NCBI GenBank assembly: GCA_028751875.1
Contig: CM054151.1
Span: forward strand, 40,892,355-40,956,354
Length of the DNA: 64,000 nucleotides
Origin: Rapana venosa
Taxonomy: Eukaryota > Mollusca > Gastropoda > Neogastropoda > Muricidae
Direction: 5' to 3'
The translations under genes and the position numbers were made by a program. Positions 12,123 to 21,059 of the stretch are shown here, piece by piece; position 1 is the stretch's first letter, and every line of letters begins with the position of its first letter. The notes under the pieces are model-generated. The model had not been told where the DNA came from. It searched no databases and worked only from the letters and a program-made list of their open reading frames with translations.

Positions 12123-12910
12123 TGCATACTACTTCTGGCTTGGATCCCTGGTCTGATACAATGGCTCTCCAGGTACTTGAACTTTGAACTTTTTCCAGCT
12201 TCTGGTCATTAACCCTGATATCAGTGCTAATGCCGTTTGGTGTTATTAGTCATCAGTTGGTCTTCTCTGCACTGAAAAAAAAAAAATTTATCATCGCCGT
12301 AGTTTTGGAGGCCTTATTCACATGTTCTGTTAGGCTGGCAAGCTTCTTTTCTGATCCTGCTATTCCATCAATGTCATCCTGCGAAGCGGAGGTTTGTGAT
12401 CGTCTGCCACCAATGCTGACTGAACCCTTCATGCAATGTTCCAGTGGCATCACCATGAATCCCTCTCAAGAAGATTAAAAAGATGGTGAAGTAGACAGAA
12501 GCCACTGGCCTTACTCCAACTGTTTTTACGAAACCATTCTCCAATGTTGTTGTGTTGTAGTACACTGCACTGGTGGCCTCGCTGTACAGCTGTTTGATGA
12601 CTCTGATCAGGTTTTGCATTGATGCTGTACCAAATTCTGGTTGCCACACAAAAGCTGCATGCCACACCGTGTCAAATGGCCTTCTTTTAAAATCGAATAA
12701 AAATAACGTGGTAAAGGTCTTAGTTTGATGTTGAAGGTACCGCCCACCACAGTATTCTGAGGTTGAATATCTGTTCTGTTGTGCTGCGCCCTGCTCTGAA
12801 ACACAACCTGCTTGTTTCCCTCAGCAATGATGGTCTCTGCTTGTGGCTTCAGTCTATTTAATATTATCTGCAGCATGACCTTGCTTGGGTGGCATATGAG
12901 GCTGATTGTG
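12123..12910 (-). pseudogene. LINE-A reverse transcriptase fragment
   Basis: The minus strand encodes the middle of a non-LTR reverse transcriptase. Recognisable blocks are 'FDTVWHAAF' near 12670, 'NLIRVIKQLYSEATSAVY' near 12600 and 'SIGGR..TITNLRFA' near 12390. A DD-containing catalytic block (D-D-I-D-G-I-A-G) continues in another frame. A single extra base between FA and DD breaks the FADD catalytic box. Upstream, the frame shifts again near 12710. The 3' part of the element would lie in the gap. The same family is seen near full length at 51255-54540. It is a dead fragment, and clade assignment (RTE-like) is from general similarity only. Confidence 0.8.
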
Positions 12911-13245
12911 CGTTAATTATGGCATTGTTGTAGATTTCCTATAGCATAAGTAAATATGTCATTTATTGATTTGAAGCATAGGCATTCTACCGATCATGGT
13001 ATAGTTTTTGAAACTGTTACCTTCATTCCCAGTGTTCTTTTGGCGTGGAATACATGACGTGTATCTTTCGATCTGTTGTAGTTTAATTAGCTATAGTTAT
13101 TCATAAGGTAAATTCTTTTCTTTTATTGTATTATGGTTACATTAGTTAGACGGTTCATTAACTTTTTTTTCTGAATTGTTTGCCTTTTTGTGTTTAATAT
13201 CACTTCATGTGAATAGATGTTAAATTGAACAACGAACGCACATCG
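12911..13245. other. Unassigned AT-rich sequence
   Basis: No open frame or repeat that I recognise. Identical in copy A2. Confidence 0.4.
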
Positions 13246-13249
13246 TACA

Positions 13250-13365
13250 CACAACACACACACACACACACACGACACACAACACAGCGGAAGCACTCAC
13301 ACACACACACAAAGCAGATTCACAACACACACACACACACACAACACACACACACAATATACATA
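13250..13365. repeat. CA microsatellite
   Basis: Interrupted (CA)n. The following 13365-13790 is unassigned sequence. Confidence 0.9.
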
Positions 13366-13789
13366 GACACTTTAACCTGGACATTAAAAAAGTTTTTTCG
13401 AACATGTTTCTGAACACGAGGGGTGTCCCTTCTGACAACTTAACCGAACTGTTCATTTTAGTAATGGAAATTTCATCTGTTTTTTGAAGAGACAAAAGAA
13501 TTGAACGCAACAAAAACCTACACACTACATACACTACAGCGGCTGGTAATTAGTAGTTCTTAGTTTCTGTTTGTTTTGTTTCTGTTATTGATCTCGTGCC
13601 GACGACTCTAGACGAGCGATGATGTGATGAAGATGATGATCTTTCTCTTTTTCAGGAAATATATTTCGTGGGAAAATAGATTGGACGTCCTCACCTTCTT
13701 CTTCTTGCCGGTGATCTCGTTACTTGGCCAAGAGTTCAGTATTTCCTAGCGTTAAGTGTCTATAGCAGAAAACAAGAACACCAACACAG

Positions 13790-14300
13790 AATACTGCTGC
13801 TATCTGCTGCTGCTCTGCTCGCTCTACTGCCTTCTCCGCTTGCTCTAGCTGTCTACCTGCGCTTCTCTCTGCTGCTCTCTTCTGCTTCCAACTGCTGCCT
13901 TCCTACTGCTGCTTACTCATCTGCTGCTTGCTGCGATACTAACTATTTCTCTTCTACTACTACTACTAACTACTACTACTACTACTACTAACAAACTACT
14001 ACTACTATACTACTACCCAATAGTGCAGCTGCATCTGCCACCACTACTTTTACTACTTGTGCTGTTATTGCTCAACTCACTACTAACTACTACTACTACT
14101 ACTACTACAACTAACTACTACTACTACAACCTCCAAATAGTGGATGCTGCATTCTGCCACTACTACCTATTATCTACTTTCTGCTGGTCATCGCTCCAAC
14201 TAACTACCACTACTCGGCTGCTGCTGCTGCTGCTCTGCTAGCTACTACTACTACTACTACTGTTTAATGTAGCTGCTGCTGCTGCTGCAGATACTGCTGC
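13790..14300. repeat. TAC/CTG trinucleotide repeat block
   Basis: Mixed CTG and TAC/ACT triplets over about 500 bases, with the longest pure runs at 13955-13990, 14090-14107, 14218-14234 and 14273-14288. The same composition occurs in the carboxypeptidase intron at 17830-18300. Confidence 0.9.
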
Positions 14301-14424
14301 TTGTACTACCTGTAAAATTATGATGTGCTTGTTTTTTTCCAAAACTTCTATCTATCAGTGCTTCCAAGACAAACAAAAGCATATAGACTGCTCTATTGAT
14401 TTGGGAAAAGGCAACCTGTATGTG

Positions 14425-14680
14425 GGGGGGGGGGGGGGGGGGGGGGGGGGTGTGAGTGTGTTGGTGACTGTGTATTTGTTAGTGTTCCTGTTTATGTGTT
14501 TTGTATGTTTGTGTGTACTATGGTGCTCTGTGGTATGATTATGGGTTTTGTGTGTTGTAGGTGTGATGTTTGCCCGTGCACGTATTAGGTGTGTTACTGC
14601 ATGGCTATTACGCACGCATGCACCTGGTGTATATGTATCGTGTGTACACATGTGAATTTGTGAGTGTTGCATGTGCTCAC
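14425..14680. repeat. G run followed by GT-rich sequence
   Basis: An uninterrupted G run at about 14425-14450 leads into loosely GT-repetitive sequence. Confidence 0.8.
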
Positions 14681-14914
14681 TGAAGTAGGACTTGAAATGT
14701 ATGGCTTTGTATTTTCTTTTTGTTTTTTGTTTTTTCAATTACTCCCAAATACGCAATCAGAGTGGAAGTATCAGTGGAGGAACCGTTTATAGGAGAATGC
14801 AGGAATATTGCACAACCCCTCGACGCCCTATTTCCCACACACATAAACTGGAAAAATTGACCCGGTATCACAGACAGGCTCTTGAACGAGTGTGCTCTCC
14901 TGACCAGTAGATAG

Positions 14915-15015
14915 GGGGCGAGGGGAGGGAGGGGGGGGGGGGGGATGGTAGTGTGGGGGGGGCGGGGGGGGTGGCGGGGGGTGGGATTCAGCATAGGAAG
15001 TTTCCCCCCCCCCCC
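14915..15015. repeat. G-rich tract with C run
   Basis: Several G runs of 7-13 bases at 14921-14983, then a C run at about 15004-15016. The C run faces the G runs and could pair with them. Confidence 0.75.
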
Positions 15016-15017
15016 CT

Positions 15018-15110
15018 AGTTAGCTAGAGCATTAGGCATTGCGCTCGTGATCTGCCGACCTGGGGTCGAAATCGCCGTCTACTTGGGAGCGCGAGTTTTA
15101 ACCTTGAAAT
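15018..15110 (+). mobile_element. tRNA-like SINE head fragment
   Basis: 'tagttagctagagcattagg' resembles a pol III A box and 'ggggtcgaaatcgcc' a B box, in the right order and at tRNA-like spacing. There is no foldable full tRNA, so this is a SINE head and not a tRNA gene. The body is not clear. The following 15110-15545 is unassigned. Confidence 0.55.
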
Positions 15111-15544
15111 AAACACTGTTGCCGACTCCATATCTTCATTTCCTTTCAACGGTCAATGTCCATTCTTCGAATTTGGATTGGATGTGCATGAAAACTTACA
15201 GATAACAGCTGTCAAAGAACAGACATTATGATGACGTGTTTCGATTGTAAGTACTTTCCCCTTGGTGATTATGAGTTAATGGCTCCTGCAGCTGGAGAGA
15301 AGACATGTTATAACAACCCATCACAAACGTTTGTGTTTGTGAGCGCTTAGAGTCCTTCATAAGAAAGATTATTTGGCCAGATATATTTCTTACTTACTAA
15401 CGTCTATGATCATGCTTATTGCCCTTTCTTGTCTTTAAAAATGACATCGAAAAATGCACAGCTGTGATGTCCGCACAAGCGTTGTTGCATAGTAAGCAAC
15501 ACAGTCAGTGGCTTTACGGCAGTTTGCCTCGAAATAACAAGTGT

Positions 15545-15668
15545 TGTCTCTCCCTCCCCCTCTGTCTCTGTCTCTCTGTCTGTCTGTTTGTCTGTCTGTG
15601 TCTCTGTCTGGTTTGTCTGTCTGTCTCTATTGGTCGTGTTTCTCTGTGTCCGTTCTACTCCCTCCCCT

Positions 15669-15699
<31 letters not shown>

Positions 15700-15739
15700 C
15701 ACCTTCTTCTTATCTCTCTCGTCCCTCTCAATCTCATCA

Positions 15740-15771
<32 letters not shown>

Positions 15772-15782
15772 CTTCTCTCCAA
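15545..15782. repeat. TCTG/TC pyrimidine microsatellite
   Basis: Compound (TCTG)n and (TC)n. The Ser/Leu-rich frames across it are repeat translations. Unassigned AT-rich sequence follows to 16070. Confidence 0.9.
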
Positions 15783-16071
15783 TGTTTATGCTTAAAATTG
15801 TTAGCCATAGGTGCACTGTCATCTCTATATTAACGTTCTTTTCATACAAGTTTTTGACAGTTGAATCTGTTAATGACATTTAGCAACTGTTTGATATTAT
15901 TTTAATTTCATTATCCTATTAATTAATATAGTAATCATATTTATCGTTTCATAGTATACAGCTATGATCCATTTGTTTATGACTACAACAGCACAAAGTA
16001 ATGATGGTGTTTGTGTTATGAAAATGGTTTGATATTATCTCCACAAGTATACACAACATAGTTTTACCACA

Positions 16072-16195
16072 CACACCACGCACTACGCGCCAAGCACGCA
16101 CAACATACACACACCCCGCGCGCGAGCACACACACAACGCACACACACACACACATAAAACACACAATCACACACACAACACAATCACACACACT
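16072..16195. repeat. CA microsatellite at end of duplication A
   Basis: (CA)n with a CGCGCG core. Similarity to copy A2 is lost within it. Confidence 0.9.
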
Positions 16196-16274
16196 ATTAC
16201 AACTCCCCTTTTTATTGTTCGAATTAATTTCTACTTGTTTCAGTTGTGAAATCATTTAATAAGTAAGACACCCT

Positions 16275-16480
16275 TCTCTCTCTCGGCTACTTCTCTCTCT
16301 CTCTCTCTCGTCTGTCTCTCGCTCTCTCTCTGTCTCTCTCAGTCTCCTCTGTCTCTATCTCTCTGTCTCTTTCTCTGCCTCTTTCTCTGTCTCTATCTCT
16401 CTGTCTCTCTGCCTCTTTCTCTGTCTCTATCTCTCTGTCTCTCTGTCTGTCTGTCTGTCTGTTTGTCTGACTCTCTCTCA
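16275..16480. repeat. CT/CTGT microsatellite
   Basis: Compound pyrimidine repeat immediately upstream of carboxypeptidase exon 1. It gives a very long polypyrimidine region about 40 bases before the splice acceptor. Confidence 0.9.
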
Positions 16481-16521
16481 GTAATGAAAGTTATCAATTC
16501 GCTTCTTTCTTCGTGTTACAG

Positions 16522-16626
16522 ATTGAGGGTTTCATGGACTCGTGGGCTGACTGCTATCCTGACTTGGTCCAGAAGATTGCGCTGTACAACAAAACCTTTG
16601 AAAACAGGGATGTCTACTCCTTGAGA
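16522..16626 (+). CDS. M14 zinc carboxypeptidase, exon with N-terminal catalytic segment
   Basis: A 105-base open exon (35 codons). It is bounded by an acceptor ('ttcttcgtgttacag', last base 16521) and a donor ('gtaaga' at 16627). It reads I-E-G-F-M-D-S-W then YPDLVQKI, TFENRDVYSLR, which is the start of the peptidase M14 catalytic domain. Family members carry 'IxxFMDSWxxxYPDLV' and 'TFEGRDIYxLKI' here. The exon ends after R and exon 2 begins I-G-K with no split codon, reproducing the family's 'YALKIGKP' junction. M14 enzymes remove C-terminal amino acids from peptides and are usually secreted or digestive. The signal peptide and propeptide exons were not found. A single 105-base match is modest alone, but three exons in order make the call firm. 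Intron 1 (16627-18450) is repeat-filled. Confidence 0.85.
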
Positions 16627-16649
16627 GTAAGATACCGCTTTCAGAGAGA

Positions 16650-16693
<44 letters not shown>

Positions 16694-16765
16694 CACGACG
16701 AGCCGACGACGACGACGACGACGATGATGAAGATGATGATGATGATGAATGATGATAGAATGATG
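16650..16765. repeat. GAT/GAC trinucleotide repeat (intron 1)
   Basis: Starts 24 bases inside intron 1 with (ATG)n, passes through (GAC)n and returns to (GAT)n. The poly-Met and poly-Asp frames are artefacts. Confidence 0.95.
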
Positions 16766-16779
16766 ATGATGGATGTGTG

Positions 16780-16935
16780 AGTTTGTGAGTGTTCTGCGTG
16801 CTGTGTAAGTGCCGTGAGCGTGGTATGTGTTGCGTGGTTTGTGTGAGCGTGTGTGTGAAGTGAGAGTGTTCTGTGGTGTGTGTGTGCGTGTGTGCGTGCG
16901 TGCGTGTTTGTTGTTCGTGTGTGTTGAGAGTGCGC
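16780..16935. repeat. GT-rich microsatellite
   Basis: Loosely repetitive GTGT sequence with GCGTGC interruptions. Confidence 0.85.
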
Positions 16936-17059
16936 ACACGCGCTTGAACGTGTTGGCGGCGTTTAGGGTGTCACGGCTGACCCTTTGACCATGTGCCTCC
17001 CATCAATAGCTCGCATTCCGACTTCGAGAAGAGAATGTCCAAGGTATCAACAGAATAAA

Positions 17060-17435
17060 GATGGTTTGGTGAGACTCTTGAATTGCCTTATCGATGATGG
17101 CACCTTGTAGGCATAATCTTCTTATCTCATCTCATTGCTCCCGTAATAACCGCCCTCTGTGCACATAGGCCACTGCAGTGCACGAACGGTTTGCACCAGT
17201 TGGATTTCATTTACCGGCGGTTGTGGGCATAGTAGAGCTCTCTGCGGGCGTGTGGAGCAAGTTCTGCTCTTTCCCTGCCCATTCAGATGATGTTGTCTGC
17301 CCATTTCTACTTTGGCCTGCCTCGGCCCTTTTCTGCCCCTAGGCAACTGCTCCTAGGCAGTTATTGCTCTTGGAGAGCCCATCTGATCTTGCACATTCCC
17401 ATGAAACATCTGAGTCTTCTTCTTCTTGACTGTGG
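17060..17435 (-). pseudogene. LINE 3'-end remnant (RT C-terminus)
   Basis: Minus-strand frames contain a degraded version of the C-terminal block common to LINE-A-like elements. KKKKTQMFHGNVQDQMG near 17405 compares with the family 'KKRKLxWYGHVxRSxG', and 'SEWAGKEQN' near 17285 with 'xEWTGKxxxE'. Frames and stops are scrambled, so this is an old, dead insertion in intron 1 of the carboxypeptidase gene. Confidence 0.5.
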
Positions 17436-17439
17436 TCAA

Positions 17440-17745
17440 ACTTAGGGATGAAGAACACAATGGTCAGAGCGCTCACAACATTCCTCCCAAGCCAAGTTAA
17501 GCAGTGTTGAGCACGTGGTTTCCTCTTGGAATGGTGATCTTCGTGTGCCTTGGTTTCAGTACAAGCCCCTGTACTTCACCCAGCTGTAATGGGTACATTC
17601 TCTCTTTATGGTGGTCAGGGAAGGTAAAGCAGGCCAGGAAGAGGATGATGGACCGCAGCCTCAAAAATGTTGGCCCCTAGAGAAGAATGAGTGTCTCTGA
17701 CACCTCGTTCCCGATGACCGCATAGTTAAGGGAACACCGTTTCTA
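17440..17745 (+). mobile_element. 5S rRNA-derived SINE (SINE-gamma)
   Basis: 'aagccaagttaagcagtgtt' followed by 'gagcacgtggttt', then 'cttggaatggtgatc', then 'tgtgccttggtttcagtac'. This tracks the internal promoter of 5S rRNA in order (box A AAGTTAAGCAG, then the intermediate element, then a box C region like TTGGATGGGTGAC). A SINE body follows, with 'gggaaggtaaagcaggcc' and 'cgcatagttaagggaacac'. Known SINE3-type elements have this architecture. It is diverged, so probably inactive. Confidence 0.6.
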
Positions 17746-17779
17746 TCAACCTTTCTCCTCAACCTTTCCTCTGTCTTGT

Positions 17780-18264
17780 TTTGTATTTTCTATTACCCGT
17801 GACACTTTTGGTCTACTCTGCTTACTGCCATTATTATATTGCGCTTGCTGCTGCTACTGCACTTACTATTGCTGCTGCCGTTACTGCCATAACAACAACA
17901 GAGAAAACTACTACTGCGCGATTTACCACTGCTACTGCCGCTGCGCCAACTATTTCTGCAGTTAAAACTGCTGCTACTCTACAACTACTACTAACTACTA
18001 CTAACTCACGACTACTACTGACTACTACTACTAACTACACTAAACTTACCACTACTACTGCAGCGTGGCTGCTGCTGCTGCTGCGCTGCTGCTGCTTGCT
18101 GCTGCTAGCTGCTGCTGCTGCGTGTACTGCTGCTGTTGCTGCTACTACTACTACCTACGACTTCTAACTACTACTAACTAAACTACTTACTACTACAACT
18201 ACTACTACTTACACGCTAACATACTACTACTACTACTACACTGTCCTGCTGCTGATGCCTGCTG

Positions 18265-18297
<33 letters not shown>

Positions 18298-18310
18298 GGC
18301 TGCTTAGAGC
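17780..18310. repeat. CTG/TAC trinucleotide repeat block (intron 1)
   Basis: Long mixed CTG, GCT and TAC triplets. The longest CTG run is about 18266-18296. It lies between the SINE-gamma copy and exon 2. Confidence 0.9.
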
Positions 18311-18450
18311 TGCTCTCTTGGTAGATGCATCAATGCTTTCTGTGTTTGTTTGTCTGTTACTTTATTCAGGGTTGTTTCAATTTGGCTGCTTTGCAGCAGC
18401 ACCTGGGTATTGTTATTTGGCTTGATTCTGATGCCTTTGCATTCTCACAG

Positions 18451-18573
18451 ATCGGCAAGCCAGACTTTTCCGGATATTTTTTTGATCGGTACAAACGGGC
18501 CATCATGATTGAAGCGCTGGCAAATCCACGAGAATGGATTACTACTGCCGCTGTCCTGGTCGCCATTGATTTG
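18451..18573 (+). CDS. M14 zinc carboxypeptidase, exon with HxxE-equivalent motif
   Basis: A 123-base open exon (41 codons) between acceptor 'ttgcattctcacag' and donor 'gtaacg' (18574). It encodes IGKPDFSGYFFDRY, KRAIMIEALANPREWITTA and AVLVAIDL. The family reads 'IGKPS...KKAIWIDxGIHAREWIAPAxxLYIIDQL' here; in M14 enzymes the His and Glu of HxxE bind the catalytic zinc. In this copy the Glu is kept (PREW) but the His position is Asn (codon aat at about 18523). This could be a genuine pseudoenzyme, a pseudogene, or a local sequence error: 'atccac' (Ile-His) is present in another frame two bases away, so compensating indels would also explain it. The reading frame is otherwise open across the exon. 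The exon follows exon 1 in phase 0 and leads into exon 3. Confidence 0.85.
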
Positions 18574-18840
18574 GTAACGCGCATCAAAACAATCACCGCC
18601 CCCCCCCCCACACAAACCGACATAACAACAACAACAACGAGCGAACGACAACAAAGGAACGTAATAATTAGTCCCCGCCACTAATCACTTCCACGAGAAA
18701 ACTACAGCAATATCAAAAGCAGTTTACAACCAAAAAATTTATAGTGCGCAGTAGCAAAACGTTTAACAGGAAATAGTGCTACCTTGTTGTCATCATAGTG
18801 ATGATATTCACATTAGATGTTGATGTATAATAGATGATGG
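18574..18840. other. Intron 2, 5' portion
   Basis: Includes a short C run at 18599-18609 and ACA repeats. No other feature recognised. Confidence 0.5.
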
Positions 18841-19130
18841 TTGATGATAATGGTGGGAAAAGAAGAAGGAAGATGAAGAAGAGAAGAATAAGGAAGAAGA
18901 AGAAGAAGAGAAGATAGAAGACAGAACCACAAACAACAATCTAACAACAACCACAACAACAACAACGAACAACTAACAAATACAGCTACTGCTGCTGCTA
19001 GCTGCTGCTGCTGCTGAGGATGATGATGATGCTGCTGCTGCTGCTGCTGCTGCGCTCTGCTGGCTGATGCTGATGATGATAGATGAGATGACGATGACGA
19101 CGACGAACCGACGACGATGATACATAATAA
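18840..19130. repeat. GAA / CAA / CTG / GAT trinucleotide block (intron 2)
   Basis: Successive blocks of GAA (18860-18915), CAA (18935-18970), CTG (18985-19055) and GAT/GAC (19016-19130). Confidence 0.9.
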
Positions 19131-20014
19131 TAATAAGCATCGTGGTGAAAACGTGTGGATGAGAGGAGAAAGCAAAGGAAGTTAGAGGGAATGGATATAA
19201 CAGAACAGCGCCACCTTTTATTTCCAAACAACTATTCCTGTCAGTAAATGAGTTTTTGTTGATCCTATGAACAGTGACTTTTTTCCTAACTGACTTTTTT
19301 GTTGGAGATAACTGCACTTGTTGTATCTGCCGTGGTTGTTTTTTTTTACATGTAATAAAATTAAAGCACATATCCTGCCAGCTCAATCAATTCTAAACTT
19401 CTAAGCCAACAACCCCCCGCCCTCACCCTCACCCCTCCCAGACGCACCTTATTAAAGTGTTCAGAGGTCCACGAGTATCAAATCTTCAGTTCAGAGTGAT
19501 TCAGTCTTCCTGGCCACACTCAGTACATCCTCGCAAATAAATTTCGTGTCTTGACTTTCTGTCTAAGTGGTACTTTTATTGCCTGCAGTATTGGAGGGTT
19601 CAGTTCGAGTCCCGAAGAGCTGCTGTTTGAAGGGGATCCCCTTCCCCCTCCTCTTTCTTCCCCCTCTCCCCCCCCCCGACCCCCTCCCTGGAGTTAACAT
19701 TCCACTCCATTCAAGTCCTTAAGCTAGAGACTTTAATAAATCCAGACCCTCCCCATCCCCCGCCACTGCCAGCAAACCAAGACCATCTTCCGCATGTGAT
19801 AAAACCTCAACCACCTTTCGTTAGAGGTGTGATCCAGTTCTGTCTGACCGGATCAGTGACACACACGTAATATACCCAGCATGCATCTTGCTAGACTTGG
19901 GCTCCACCACCTGGTTCAGCTTGTTTACGACAAAACTTTGTTTGAAAAAACAATTGCAGGGCAATGCCTTGAGTGACAGTGAAAGAAGTGAAGTGACGTC
20001 ATTGTGACGTGCAG
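19131..20014. other. Intron 2, 3' portion
   Basis: Mostly unassigned. 'gttcagttcgagtcccg' near 19600 resembles a pol III B box and may be a decayed SINE head. Pyrimidine-rich sequence lies at 19640-19690. The intron ends with acceptor 'gacgtgcag' at 20014. Confidence 0.4.
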
Positions 20015-20129
20015 ATGTTGCTGGCGTATGGGAGGGACCCACGCGTAACAAAAGCCCTGGACGAATTTTATTTCGTCATCGTATCCCCTGTCGTCAACCC
20101 CAGAATGGTTATGAGTACACGTGGACACA
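20015..20129 (+). CDS. M14 zinc carboxypeptidase, exon with NPDGY region
   Basis: Encodes MLLAYGRDPRVTKALDEF then YFVIVSPVVNP, matching the family segment 'LLxxYGxDPxVTxLLDxxDFYIVPVxNPDGYEYTWT'. It follows the exon 2 helix in the correct order. After NP the bases read 'ccccagaatggttatgag'. Removing one C and one A would give NPDGYE, and the next codons in that frame give Y-T-W-T, so two extra bases disrupt the frame. That may be sequencing error (homopolymer type) or pseudogene decay. The exon likely ends at donor 'gtatgt' (20130). Downstream exons with the third zinc ligand (His), the substrate-binding Arg and Asn-Arg, and the catalytic Glu were not found before 28461. Confidence 0.8.
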
Positions 20130-20179
20130 GTATGTTCTCCTTACCGGATTGCCTTTTCCTTCTCTCAACTTGGAAGTTC

Positions 20180-20203
20180 AGTCAACCAGTCAGTCAGTTT
20201 GTA

Positions 20204-20239
<36 letters not shown>

Positions 20240-20400
20240 AGTTAGTCCGTCAGTCAGTCAGTCAGTGTCTGTCTGTCTGTCTGATTGTTTGTCTGTTTGT
20301 ATGTCTGTCTGTCTATCTGTCTGTCTCACTGTCTGTCTCTATATGTCTGTCTGTCAGTCATTCTGTCTATCTGTCTGTCTGTCAGACTGTCAGCGCTTCT
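20180..20400. repeat. GTCT microsatellite
   Basis: (GTCT)n with GTCA variants. The sequence after it, to about 20690, is unassigned. Confidence 0.95.
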
Positions 20401-20689
20401 CTCATGAACCTTGTTGCTGTATCTCCCTGGCTCGTTTGTGTCTATATCTGGATGTCTGCAGGAGGTCTGCCTGCCGGCCTCAGCAGGCGCTGTCTCACTG
20501 CAAATGTGGCTCAGGTTTTTTTCTGTATGATTGCATGCTGGGCATTTTCGTGATTTCCTTTATCCCACCACCGTTTCAAACCGAACGCTCACGACAAAGT
20601 ACAGGATTCTTTGTCACGTGGCCCTGATCGAACTTTGCGTGTGCATAAACACAAAGAGAATAGTGGTGCAGTTTAGGTAGTAGGATTGT

Positions 20690-20948
20690 GTAGGGGGGGA
20701 CGGTGTGACGGGGGGACCCGTATCTGGGCTCGGGGTAATGGAGGAGAAGCGGGAAGCACTGGCGAGTGTCTGCACCTAAAGTTTGGCATGGAGATCATAA
20801 AAACTCCCCTGCCTTTATCCACCAGACACTGTCCGCCGCATTTCTCGAAACCCACGACTTTATTTGGCAGCCAATAGGATTGAAGTCAAACAGTCCTTAA
20901 CCACTTAGCTATAGCTTCCCTTCAGTACAATTACAGGCGGTCAACAAA
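20690..20948 (-). mobile_element. SINE-alpha (tRNA-derived)
   Basis: On the minus strand it starts 'gggaagctatagctaagtgg', an A-box-like motif, and a B-box-like 'cgtgggtttcgag' follows at about 60 bases. The body 'tttatgatctccatgcc' then 'ggtgcagacactcgccagtg' corresponds to the body at 26340. It is diverged and cut short near a G-rich patch. Confidence 0.6.
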
Positions 20949-21059
20949 TGATGTTGTGTGCAGTCTCTGCAATAAACACCTCAGGCCTATGTATTTTCAG
21001 CAATGAATTACCAAATTAATGTACCCGTGTGTCAAGGTCATCAGAGATTTCTCTGTTAC

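Larger units (their letters stand above)
12123..16170. repeat. Direct duplication A, copy 1
   Basis: Recurs at 28462-32490 in the same orientation (offset 16339, falling to 16328 after small indels near 12720-12810). The copies are essentially identical to about 15845, then drop to roughly 90% up to a CA repeat. Copy 1 starts at the first base after the N gap. Contents: LINE-A piece, CA tract, TAC/CTG repeats, G tracts, SINE head, CT tract and some unassigned sequence. Confidence 0.95.

Noticed and set aside
11504..12187. Open frames spanning the N gap (also at 36059-36826)
   Set aside because: Composed of Ns; not evidence of coding.
13663..13735. Possible exon after 'ctctttttcag' (frame K-Y-I-S-W-E-N-R-L-D-V)
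   Set aside because: No family match that I recognise, no clear donor, and one of the frames stops at once.
14692..14910. 72-codon open frame ending 'ALERVCSPDQ'
   Set aside because: No recognisable domain and no splice or promoter context; the length is within chance. It is duplicated only because the whole block is.
15018..15090. tRNA gene
   Set aside because: A and B boxes are present, but there is no complete cloverleaf or acceptor stem pairing by eye. Treated as a SINE head, as are the heads at 6175, 20945, 23012, 26222 and 44000.
15202..15246. A 45-base segment between a good acceptor and a 'gtaagt' donor, with 'HYDDVF' in one frame, resembling the exon before carboxypeptidase exon 1
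   Set aside because: The frame giving HYDDVF leaves two bases and does not join exon 1 in phase, and the phase-0 frame has a stop. Kept only as a possibility needing RNA evidence.
16630..16752. Read-through of carboxypeptidase exon 1 into a poly-Met/poly-Asp tail
   Set aside because: A strong donor at 16627 and a family-like junction to exon 2 make intron removal far more likely.
17446..17560. Functional 5S rRNA gene
   Set aside because: Only the internal promoter part resembles 5S. The 5' and 3' stem strands are absent and a SINE-type body follows.
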